DNA of 64,000 nucleotides from Janthinobacterium sp. UMAB-56 (lineage in GTDB: Bacteria > Pseudomonadota > Gammaproteobacteria > Burkholderiales > Burkholderiaceae_D). Positions 8,848-17,010 of the stretch are shown here, piece after piece. The stretch is from the NCBI RefSeq assembly GCF_900095265.1, contig NZ_LT607670.1, positions 1 through 64,000 on the forward strand, given 5' to 3'. The first letter of the stretch is position 1; each line of letters starts with the position of its first letter. The position numbers were made by a program, and so were the translations under genes. The notes under the pieces are model-generated. The model saw only the letters and a list, made by a program, of their open reading frames with translations, was not told the DNA's origin and searched no databases.

Positions 8848-10731
8848 ATGACGCCATCCGCGCTCAAGCGCCCCCTGCTGTTCTCCCTGCTGGCCCTCAG
8901 CCTCTCCAGCGCCTACGCCGCACCAGCACCTGCACCCACCGACCGCCAGGCCGACCGCTGGGATTTGACGGCGCTGTATCAAAACGATGCCGCGTTCGAC
9001 GCCGACGCGAAAAAGCTGTCAGCCCAGCTGCTGCAACTGGGTGCCTGCAAGGGGCAGCTGAAAGCCTCGCCAGCCCGCCTGAAAAGCTGCCTGGACCTGG
9101 TCGCCGATGCACGCAAGCGCGTCAACACGCTCACCACCTATGCGGCGCAGTATTACGACCAGGATACGGGCGACAGCAAGGGTAACCAGTTGAACCAGCG
9201 CGCCGCCCTGCTCGGCAACGATTTCAGCCAGGCAAGCACCTTCCTGCAGCCGGAAATCCTCGCCCTGGGCAGCAAGCGCATCGATGCCATGCTGGCGAAA
9301 GACCAGGGCTTACAACTGTATCGCTTTCAATTGAGCAACATGCTGCGCAGCGCGCCGCATACGCTGGACGCGGCCGGCGAACAGCTGGTGGCGCAGTTCG
9401 GCCTGGCCACGGGTTCGGCCGCCAGCATCTACCGCACCCTGGCCAATGCGGAAATCCCCTGGCCCAGCGTCACACTGTCGGACGGCACGCAAGTGCGCCT
9501 CGACCAGGCGGCGTATACCAAATACCGGGGCGACGACAAGCGCGCCGACCGCAAGCTGGTGTTCGACGCCTTCTTCGGCAAATGGAAAGAGTATGAGCGC
9601 ACGTTCGGCGAAACCCTGTACGGCCAGCTGAAAACGGATGCCGCGTATGCCAAGGTGCGCCACTATGCCAACTCGCAAAGTGCGGCGCTCGACGCCGACA
9701 ATTTGCCGCCGGCCGTCTACCAGACCCTGATTGCGCAAACCAATGCCAACCTGCCCACCTTGCACCGCTACTTCAAGCTGCGCGCGCGCATGCTGGGCAT
9801 CAAGGACCTGGCCTACTACGACATCTATGCGCCGCTGCTGAAAAGCGACCGCAGCTTCCCGCTGGCCGAGGGCAAGCAAATGATGCTCGATTCCGTCGCG
9901 CCGCTGGGCCCCGACTACGTCAAGGCGCTCACGTCGGCCGTGGAGGCGCGCTGGATGGATGTGTACCCGCGTCCACGCAAGGTGGCGGGCGCCTACATGA
10001 ATGGCGAGGCGTACGACGTGCATCCCTTCGTGCTGCTCAACTACACGGACAATTACGAAGCCGTCAGCACCCTGGCGCACGAATGGGGCCACGCCATGCA
10101 CTCGGTGCTGGCCAACAAGGCGCAGCCATCGATCTACGCGCCCTACAGCATCTTTGTCGCGGAAATCGCCTCGACGACGAACGAGGCGCTGCTGCTCGAT
10201 GCGCGCCTGAAGCAGGCCAAGGATGACGACGAGCGCCTGCTGTACCTGGGCGCAGCGCTGGAAAACCTGCGCGGCACCTACTTCCGCCAGGCCATGTTCG
10301 CCGAATTCGAAGCGGCCATCCACGGCAAGGTGGATAAGGGGGAATCGCTGACGGGCGAAGAGATGACGGCCATCTATGCCGGCATCCTCAAGCGCTACCA
10401 CGGCGAGGCGCAAGGCGTCATGAGCATCGACCCCGCCTACGCGCTGGAATGGGCTTACGTGCCGCATTTTTATCACGGCTTCTATGTGTTCCAGTACGCC
10501 ACCTCGATCGCGGCGGCGCAGGATTTCGCGCAACGCATCCTCGACAAGGAACCGGGCGCGCTGGCCGCCTACCTGAAAATGCTCGGCGCGGGCGGCTCGG
10601 CCTACCCCTATGATCTCGTGAAGGCGGCAGGCGTCGACCTGGCCTCGCCGAAACCGTACCAGGCGCTGGCGGCGCGCATGAATGGCATCATGGACCAGAT
10701 CGAGGCGATTGAAAGCCGCCGGGGCAAGTAA
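8848..10731 (+). CDS. Exported M3-family oligoendopeptidase
   Basis: 627 residues. A clear Sec signal peptide ends near AYA at about residue 25 (hydrophobic core LLFSLLALSLSSAYA), so the enzyme acts in the periplasm or outside. The zinc site HEWGHAMHS lies at about residues 411-419, matching HExxH, with the third ligand expected in the EIASTTNEALL region downstream. Overall similarity is to PepF/oligopeptidase F of the M3 family, which cleaves short peptides. The ATG at 8848 is preceded by a long untranslated region after the ttcA hairpin. The signal peptide is unusual compared with cytoplasmic PepF and OpdA. Confidence 0.9.
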   Translation: MTPSALKRPLLFSLLALSLSSAYAAPAPAPTDRQADRWDLTALYQNDAAFDADAKKLSAQLLQLGACKGQLKASPARLKSCLDLVADARKRVNTLTTYAAQYYDQDTGDSKGNQLNQRAALLGNDFSQASTFLQPEILALGSKRIDAMLAKDQGLQLYRFQLSNMLRSAPHTLDAAGEQLVAQFGLATGSAASIYRTLANAEIPWPSVTLSDGTQVRLDQAAYTKYRGDDKRADRKLVFDAFFGKWKEYERTFGETLYGQLKTDAAYAKVRHYANSQSAALDADNLPPAVYQTLIAQTNANLPTLHRYFKLRARMLGIKDLAYYDIYAPLLKSDRSFPLAEGKQMMLDSVAPLGPDYVKALTSAVEARWMDVYPRPRKVAGAYMNGEAYDVHPFVLLNYTDNYEAVSTLAHEWGHAMHSVLANKAQPSIYAPYSIFVAEIASTTNEALLLDARLKQAKDDDERLLYLGAALENLRGTYFRQAMFAEFEAAIHGKVDKGESLTGEEMTAIYAGILKRYHGEAQGVMSIDPAYALEWAYVPHFYHGFYVFQYATSIAAAQDFAQRILDKEPGALAAYLKMLGAGGSAYPYDLVKAAGVDLASPKPYQALAARMNGIMDQIEAIESRRGK

Positions 10732-10733
10732 TG

Positions 10734-10763
10734 CCGGGATCAGACCCGGGGGTCTGATCCCGG
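10734..10763. repeat. Perfect 30-bp palindrome between convergent genes
   Basis: Arms CCGGGATCAGACCC and GGGTCTGATCCCGG flank a 2-base centre (GG). It starts three bases after the M3 peptidase stop, and its distal part encodes the last residues and stop of the converging antiporter gene. It may act as a bidirectional terminator or be a dispersed intergenic palindrome. No second copy was noticed in this window. Confidence 0.8.
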
Positions 10764-12557
10764 TGTTTCCGCCGCCGCAAACGCCGCCGCATCGCTCTCG
10801 AACATGTCTTCCAGCTCCTCGCGCGCCTGGCGCGTGAGGGACATGACTTTTTGCTGGTCCTGGAAGTGTGGCGCCACTTCCAGCAAGGTTTTGAGGTTAT
10901 GCCGGCCAAAGATACCGGCAGCGCGCTGCGCCCGCTCCGCGCTGAACCCCACCTGCTGCAAGGTCTGTTCGCCCAGCTGCAGCGCTGCGGCAAACGTCTC
11001 GCGCTCGATCAAGGTCACGCCGCGCTTCATCAATTCATAGTAATGCGTGACGTTGCGCGCGCGCGCCAGAATCGTCAGTTCGGGCAGGCGCAGTCGCACG
11101 GCGTCGACCAGGGCCAGGCTGTCGTCCACGTTGTCGATGGCGATCACCAGCGCCCTGGCCTTTTCGATGCCGGCCGCCACCAGCAGGTCCACGCGCGTGG
11201 CGTCGCCATAAAACACCTTGAAACCGAACTTGCGCAGCAACTCGATCTGGTCCGGATCGTGGTCTAGCACCGTCACGCCGATCTTGTTGGCCGCCAGCAG
11301 GCGGCCGATGATCTGGCCGAAGCGGCCAAAACCGGCGATGACGATGGGATTGTCCTGCGCCTCGATATGGTCGTCGGGGCGGCGCTTCTTCTCGCCTTGC
11401 AGGCGCGGCGCGACAAATTTATCGTGCGCCAGCAGCAGCAAGGGCGTGGCCACCATCGACAGGGTCACCACCACGACCAGCAGCGCGGCCGTCTGCGGCG
11501 AAAACACGTGCGCGGCCGCAGCTGCGGCAAACACGACGAAGGCGAATTCGCCCCCTTGCGACAGCAGCAGCGCAAAGAACAGCTGCTGGCCGCGTGGAAT
11601 ATCAAAAAACTTCGACAGCAGGTACAGCAAGGCGATCTTCACCGCCAGCAGGCCCGCCACCAGCGCCAGGATCAACAGGGGCTGGGCGCGCAGCACGCCG
11701 AAATCGACAGACATGCCGACGGCGATGAAGAACAGTCCCAGCAGCAGCCCCTTGAACGGCTCCAGGTCGCTGATCAATTCATGCCGGTATTCGGAATCGG
11801 CCAGCAGCACGCCCGCCATGAAGGTCCCCAGCGCCATCGACAGGCCCACCGAATCCATCAGCACGCAGATGGCGATCACCAGCAGCAGGGCAAAGGCCGT
11901 GAAAATTTCACGCAAGTCTGTTTTGGCGATGAAACGCAGGATGGGGTTGACGAGGAAGCGCCCGCCGATCACCAGCGCCGCCAGCACGGCGGCCAGCTTG
12001 GCCACGCGCAGCCAGCCCGGCTCGCCGCTGTGCGTGACCAGCCCGCCCAGGAGCGGAACCAGCGCGATCATGGGAATGGCGGCTATATCCTGGAACAGCA
12101 GGATGGAAAAGCCGGCGGAGCCGGCCGGCGTGCTCATCAGCTTGCGTTCGCCCAGGGTGGCCAGCACGATGGCCGTCGACGACAGCGATAGCCCCAGCGC
12201 GCCCACCAGCGCCGTGCGCCAGTCCACGCCACAGGCCATGGCCACGGCGCACAGTCCCGCGCTGACGACGCCTACCTGCGCCCCGCCCCAGCCAAAAATG
12301 GGGCGGCGCAGCAGCCACAATCGTTTTGGTTCAAGCTCCAGGCCGATCAGGAACAGCAACAGCACCACGCCGAATTCGGAAAAGCTGAGGATCACCTCGA
12401 CATTCTTGATCAGGCCCAGCCCCCAGGGACCGATGACGACGCCGGCCACCAGGTAACCCAGCACGGCGCCCATGCCCAGGCGCTTGGCCAGCGGCACCAT
12501 GATGATGGCGGCCACCAGGTAAAACAGTATGTTGATGAGAAAGCTGTGGTGTTCCAT
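10740..12557 (-). CDS. KefB/KefC-type monovalent cation:proton antiporter
   Basis: 605 residues. About 12 hydrophobic segments make up residues 1-380 (CPA2 Na+/H+ exchanger fold; the motif GLELEPKRLW is typical of Kef). They are followed by a TrkA-N/RCK domain whose nucleotide motif is VIAGFGRFGQ near residue 405 and VLDHDP. It is expected in the inner membrane, exchanging K+ for H+ with control by ligand binding to the RCK domain. The ATG at 12557 (MEHHSFLIN) is chosen because the first membrane segment begins there; an upstream in-frame start would add 30 residues without family character. The last residues (GSDPRV) and stop are encoded by the 30-bp palindrome. Confidence 0.9.
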   Translation of the reverse strand: MEHHSFLINILFYLVAAIIMVPLAKRLGMGAVLGYLVAGVVIGPWGLGLIKNVEVILSFSEFGVVLLLFLIGLELEPKRLWLLRRPIFGWGGAQVGVVSAGLCAVAMACGVDWRTALVGALGLSLSSTAIVLATLGERKLMSTPAGSAGFSILLFQDIAAIPMIALVPLLGGLVTHSGEPGWLRVAKLAAVLAALVIGGRFLVNPILRFIAKTDLREIFTAFALLLVIAICVLMDSVGLSMALGTFMAGVLLADSEYRHELISDLEPFKGLLLGLFFIAVGMSVDFGVLRAQPLLILALVAGLLAVKIALLYLLSKFFDIPRGQQLFFALLLSQGGEFAFVVFAAAAAAHVFSPQTAALLVVVVTLSMVATPLLLLAHDKFVAPRLQGEKKRRPDDHIEAQDNPIVIAGFGRFGQIIGRLLAANKIGVTVLDHDPDQIELLRKFGFKVFYGDATRVDLLVAAGIEKARALVIAIDNVDDSLALVDAVRLRLPELTILARARNVTHYYELMKRGVTLIERETFAAALQLGEQTLQQVGFSAERAQRAAGIFGRHNLKTLLEVAPHFQDQQKVMSLTRQAREELEDMFESDAAAFAAAETPGSDPRV

Positions 12558-12737
12558 GCGGATTCCGGACAAAGGTGTGGATGAAACGACATCATGCCTG
12601 AAGTGGCTGCGGGCGACAGAATTTGCAGAATCAGGCAATCTTCGCACAGCATTGGTCTACCGCCTGGCGCACCGCCGGGAGCAAGATGGAGTCCTGAATT
12701 GACTGAGCTGACCTTATTCACCTGAAGCGGAGCAACC

Positions 12738-14177
12738 ATGCAGAACATCCATCACATCTATATCAACGGCCAATTCGTCACGCCGCATGGCACGCAAGTG
12801 CAGGAATTGATCAATCCCACCACCGGACAGCCACGCGCCAGCGTGGTACTCGGCGATGAAACCGACGTCCATGCCGCCGTCGCCGCCGCCAAGGCGGCCT
12901 ACCCTGCATATTCGCGCACCAGCAAGCAGGAACGCATGGCCATCCTGCAGCGTATGCACGACGCCGTGGCCGCCCGAAGCGAAGAGCTGGTGCAGGTGAT
13001 GGTGGAGGAATATGGCGGTACCCTGCCGTTTTGCCGCGCCAGCGTACAGCGCGCGGCGAACAGTTTTCTGCACACCATGCAACTGCTGGAAACCTTCGAC
13101 TTCGTGCGCACGGCAGGTTCGGCCCGGGTCGTGCTCGAGCCGCTGGGCGTGGTCGGCATCATCACGCCGTGGAACTCCAGCTACGGTTTCATTTGCAGCA
13201 AGCTGGCCACCGCGCTGGCCGCCGGCAGCACGGCCGTCATCAAACCCAGTGAACTGAGCGCGGCCCAGACGCAGATCCTCACCGAATGCCTGCACGCGGC
13301 GCAAATTGCGCCCGGCCTGTTCAATATCGTCAATGGCAGCGGCGACACGGTCGGTGCCGCCATCACGGCGCATCGCGATATCGCCAAGATTTCGTTTACA
13401 GGCTCGACCGCCGTGGGCAAGCAAATCGCGCGCGGCGCCGTCGAGACCATGAAGCGCGTGACCCTCGAGCTGGGCGGCAAATCGCCGAACGTGCTGTTGG
13501 AGGATGCGGACCTGGACCTCGCCATTCCCACCGCCGTGGCAGCCTTCACCTTCAACAGCGGCCAGGCCTGCCTGGCGGGCACGCGCCTGATCGTGCCGGC
13601 CAGCCGCCTGGACGAAATCCAGCAGCGCATCAAAGTGGCCGTCGACGCCCTGATAGTGGGGGCCCCCGCCGACGCCGGCACGCAGATCGGGCCCCTGGTC
13701 AACGCTGCGCAGCATGCGCGGGTACAGCGCTACATCGCCCTGGGCACGCAGGAAGGCGCGACCTTGCTGACGGGCGGCACCGGCCATCCGCCAGGAATGG
13801 AGAACGGTTATTTCGTCAAGCCGACCGTTTTCGTCAACGTGCGCAACGACATGGCCATCGCGCAGGAAGAAATCTTCGGCCCCGTGCTGTCCATCATCGC
13901 CTACGACAGCGAAGAAGAAGCCATCGCGATCGCCAACGACACCCGCTATGGCTTGCAGGCGTATGTCAGCTCACGCGACCAGGCGCGCGCGAACCGAGTG
14001 GCGGCGCAACTGGTGGCCGGCCGCGTGTTCATCAACGGCCTGTACGACGAACCGCTGGCGCCCTTTGGCGGCTTCAAGCAGTCGGGCATCGGGCGCGAAT
14101 TTGGCACGTATGGGCTCGAAGCATATCTTGAGCCGAAGGCGATGATGGGCTACTCTACCAGCCATGAAAGCCCTTGA
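12738..14177 (+). CDS. NAD(P)-dependent aldehyde dehydrogenase
   Basis: 479 residues, the standard length. The catalytic Glu is in LELGGKSPN and the nucleophile Cys in NSGQACLAGTRL; the cofactor loop FTGSTAVGK and the oxyanion Asn (TPWNSS) are present. It oxidises an aldehyde to the carboxylic acid; the substrate cannot be read from sequence. The ATG has a GGAG site 8 bases upstream. Its 3' end overlaps by 14 bases the AraC-type regulator, which therefore probably responds to a related compound. Confidence 0.93.
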   Translation: MQNIHHIYINGQFVTPHGTQVQELINPTTGQPRASVVLGDETDVHAAVAAAKAAYPAYSRTSKQERMAILQRMHDAVAARSEELVQVMVEEYGGTLPFCRASVQRAANSFLHTMQLLETFDFVRTAGSARVVLEPLGVVGIITPWNSSYGFICSKLATALAAGSTAVIKPSELSAAQTQILTECLHAAQIAPGLFNIVNGSGDTVGAAITAHRDIAKISFTGSTAVGKQIARGAVETMKRVTLELGGKSPNVLLEDADLDLAIPTAVAAFTFNSGQACLAGTRLIVPASRLDEIQQRIKVAVDALIVGAPADAGTQIGPLVNAAQHARVQRYIALGTQEGATLLTGGTGHPPGMENGYFVKPTVFVNVRNDMAIAQEEIFGPVLSIIAYDSEEEAIAIANDTRYGLQAYVSSRDQARANRVAAQLVAGRVFINGLYDEPLAPFGGFKQSGIGREFGTYGLEAYLEPKAMMGYSTSHESP

Positions 14178-15102
14178 TCCTGCCGTACCCCACACTTGCG
14201 CCACGCTGGCACAGCTGCGCGAGGAAGCGTTCGCGCTGTTCCAGGGCCTGCCCCAGGAGCAGCGTGACCTGCCGACGGCGCTGCCCTATCTATCCCTCAT
14301 CCGTTTCACGCAGACGACGGAACTCCATCGCGGCATGCTGGAGCCGTCGATGTGCCTGGTGCTGCAGGGTGCAAAGACCATCCTGATTGGCAAGGAGATC
14401 ACCAGTTACGGCGCTGGCAGCTATGTCGTGTCGGCGATCGACTTGCCGGTCTCCGGCCAGGTGACGCAGGCGTCGCGGCAGACGCCCTACCTCGGCCTGC
14501 GCATCGCCCTCGATGCGCGCGAACTGGCGGCGCTGGTGATAGACATGCAACTGGCCGTGCCGGACAGCCGGCGCAAGCAGCCTGCCGCCTATGTCGAGCA
14601 AGCCGATACGCATGTGCAGGACGCCTTGTTGCGGCTGCTGCGCATGCTGGACAAGCCGCGCGACCTGGCCGCGCTCGGCCCCTTGCTCAAGCAGGAAATC
14701 CTGTACCGGCTGCTGACGGCACGCGGCGGAGCGGCGCTGTACGAAAGCGTCACGGCGCACGCGCAAGAGAAAGGCGTCAGCGAAGCCATGCTATGGATCA
14801 AACATCATTACAACCAACCTTTGAACATCGGCCAACTGGCCAAGTCGGTCAGCATGAGCGTATCGAGCCTGCACCACCGCTTCAAGGCGCTCGCCGTAAT
14901 GAGTCCCCTGCAATATCAAAAACAGATACGTTTGCTCGAAGCGCGCAAGCTGCTCCTGACAGGCAAGCTCGAAGCGGCCAGCGTGGCGTTCCAGGTCGGC
15001 TATGAAAGCCCATCGCAGTTCAGCCGCGAATACCGGCGCCTGTTCGGCGCCCCGCCGCTACAGGATATGGAATACCTGAAGCATCACGAACCGTCCTTGT
15101 AG
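14164..15102 (+). CDS. AraC-family transcriptional regulator
   Basis: 312 residues. An AraC-type N-terminal cupin-like domain (about 25-185; SMCLVLQGAKTILIG is typical of the AraC_N family) is followed by two C-terminal helix-turn-helix motifs (about 215-305), including SVAFQVGYESPSQFSREYRRLFG. It overlaps the aldehyde dehydrogenase stop by 14 bases and so is translationally coupled to it. Its 3' end overlaps the convergent M14 peptidase by 19 bases. Control of the upstream dehydrogenase is inferred from context. Confidence 0.92.
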   Translation: MKALDPAVPHTCATLAQLREEAFALFQGLPQEQRDLPTALPYLSLIRFTQTTELHRGMLEPSMCLVLQGAKTILIGKEITSYGAGSYVVSAIDLPVSGQVTQASRQTPYLGLRIALDARELAALVIDMQLAVPDSRRKQPAAYVEQADTHVQDALLRLLRMLDKPRDLAALGPLLKQEILYRLLTARGGAALYESVTAHAQEKGVSEAMLWIKHHYNQPLNIGQLAKSVSMSVSSLHHRFKALAVMSPLQYQKQIRLLEARKLLLTGKLEAASVAFQVGYESPSQFSREYRRLFGAPPLQDMEYLKHHEPSL

Positions 15103-16886
15103 GCCGCCGGCGCCACGTCGACGCGCATGACCGGATACAGGTTCAAGCGCTCATCCCACGAGGCGTGGCGGCGGGCGAAGAATTCCAGGCGCGCAGCCGG
15201 GCTATTGGCAAACGCGGGATCGCTGGCCAGCTTCTGCCGGAACTGCGCCGCCAGCGCCGGATCGGCCGCCAGCTGCGCGCGCGCCACATCCTCGGCCACA
15301 TAGGCTTCCATGTATTCCTTGCGCTCGAACGCCGTGTTGAAGCTGCCCCAGGCCAGCAGCGAATCGGGCGCGCGCGGTTCGAGCAGGGCCACCACCAGGC
15401 GTGCCTTCGGCTGGTTGACGGGCACGTACAGCACGCCCGCGTCGACCAGGCGCTCTTCCTTCTGCCATGCGCCCTGTACCGCCAGCGTCTGGCGTCCTTC
15501 GAACGACTGCGCGCCAAACTTCACTTGCGTGGCGCGGAAGACTTCCACATTCTGCCGGGCGAAAATGCTGCGCATTTCCTGGTAGGCGATGCCGTGCTGG
15601 CGCAGCTTGGCGCCCACCATGGCCGCCTGCGCGCGCGGCACCAGGTAGCCGGCCTTCGGCGCAGCCACTAGCAGGTCGGGCACGATCTCGTCGCGTAGCG
15701 GCACGTTCCAGATTTGCGGCGTCTTTTCGTCATAGCGCGTCATCAAGGCGCCCGAGACCTCGGACGGCGTGCGCGTATAGGCATAGCCGCGAAACGCGAT
15801 CATGCGGCTTGCCTCCGTGGTCTTGTAGCTGAGAGGCAGCGCACTGCCGGCCAGCTGCAGCGCGCGCTGGTCTGCTTCCATCGCGCTCTGCCGCCATGCG
15901 GCGCCGTGTTGCGCCACTTGCTCCAGCAGCGAGACGATGGTGTTGCGGGTGATGCGCACGCGGGTCGGGTAGTCTTTCCACGAATGGGTTTCCACCAACA
16001 CGCCGAAACGGTTACGCAGCAAAAAATAACCGTGCGAAAAGCGTGGGTTCGGCGTCGCATCGACAAAACCCGACTGCGGCTTGTCTTCTTCGGCAAATGA
16101 CATGTAGAACGGCTTCGGATCGGAACCCTGCTTTGCCAGGTCGGCCAGCACGCTATCGCGCAGTGCCGTCCCCGCCACGCGCAAGGCAGCATCGCCCGCA
16201 TGCACGGGTTCGACCTGGATCGAGATATCGGGTTCGAACTGGGCGCCGTCCGTCACGTGCAAGTCCACGTAAGCCAGCGGATCCCAGGCATTGACCAGCG
16301 CCAGCATGTGCTGCATCTCGGGAGAGTCGGCCTTCATGTAGTCGCGGTTCAAATTGAAATTCTGTGCCGTGCTGCGCCAACCCATTTCCACAGGGCCACG
16401 CTGGTTCGGACGGTTCCACTGGCCGAAGCGCTCATGGCCATCGACATTAAACACGGGCACGAACAGCACCACCTGCTTGTCCAGCGCGCCGGACGCCGCC
16501 CGGTCCTCCAATACTTCGCGCAGCGCCAGGAAGCCCGCATCCTTGCCGTCGATTTCACCCGCATGGATGCCGCCTTGCACCAGCAGTACCGGTATCTTGC
16601 GCAGCTTGGCCGCCTCCGGCGTCAGCGCACCCGTATTGGAAACGGCCAGCGCCAGCATGGGGCGGTTTTCCGGCGTGCGGCCAAATTCAAGGCAGCGCAC
16701 CTGTTTTGGATAGTGGTCCTGGAAGCGCTGGCACAAGGCTTCCACCTCCTCGTAACGGCCCGTCTGCTGGAAACCCGAGTACTCGGCCACCGTCTTCAGG
16801 GAAAACTGCCGCATGTCGCGCGCGGCATGCGCGTTGACGGCAAACAGGGAAAACACGGTGGCAAACAGCAGGGTATGGCGACGCAT
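15084..16886 (-). CDS. Exported M14-family zinc carboxypeptidase
   Basis: 600 residues with a Sec signal peptide (cleavage after VNAHA, about residue 22). The zinc ligands HxxE are in GGIHAGEIDGKD near residue 107, the third His is expected in VDLHVTDG, and the catalytic Glu is in VLVETHSWKDY. It removes C-terminal residues from peptides in the periplasm or medium. It lies downstream of the TonB receptor and the S41 protease on the same strand, but a terminator at 16958-16991 separates it from the receptor. The 230-residue C-terminal extension after the catalytic domain has no recognised role. Confidence 0.9.
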   Translation of the reverse strand: MRRHTLLFATVFSLFAVNAHAARDMRQFSLKTVAEYSGFQQTGRYEEVEALCQRFQDHYPKQVRCLEFGRTPENRPMLALAVSNTGALTPEAAKLRKIPVLLVQGGIHAGEIDGKDAGFLALREVLEDRAASGALDKQVVLFVPVFNVDGHERFGQWNRPNQRGPVEMGWRSTAQNFNLNRDYMKADSPEMQHMLALVNAWDPLAYVDLHVTDGAQFEPDISIQVEPVHAGDAALRVAGTALRDSVLADLAKQGSDPKPFYMSFAEEDKPQSGFVDATPNPRFSHGYFLLRNRFGVLVETHSWKDYPTRVRITRNTIVSLLEQVAQHGAAWRQSAMEADQRALQLAGSALPLSYKTTEASRMIAFRGYAYTRTPSEVSGALMTRYDEKTPQIWNVPLRDEIVPDLLVAAPKAGYLVPRAQAAMVGAKLRQHGIAYQEMRSIFARQNVEVFRATQVKFGAQSFEGRQTLAVQGAWQKEERLVDAGVLYVPVNQPKARLVVALLEPRAPDSLLAWGSFNTAFERKEYMEAYVAEDVARAQLAADPALAAQFRQKLASDPAFANSPAARLEFFARRHASWDERLNLYPVMRVDVAPAAYKDGS

Positions 16887-16957
16887 CGGATTAGCTCCAT
16901 CGTGAGGGACAAGCGGGCAATTATAGAGTGGCGTTCAGATAAAAACGCAGTGGCAAA

Positions 16958-16991
16958 TAAAAAAGCCGGAACAGCGTCAGCTACTCCGGCC
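16958..16991 (-). terminator. Rho-independent terminator of the TonB-dependent receptor gene
   Basis: On the minus strand GCCGGA / TCCGGC form a stem with a 14-base loop followed by CTTTTTTATTT. It lies 20 bases beyond the receptor stop codon. Confidence 0.75.
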
Positions 16992-17010
16992 TTGCTCTGG
17001 CAAGCGTGAA

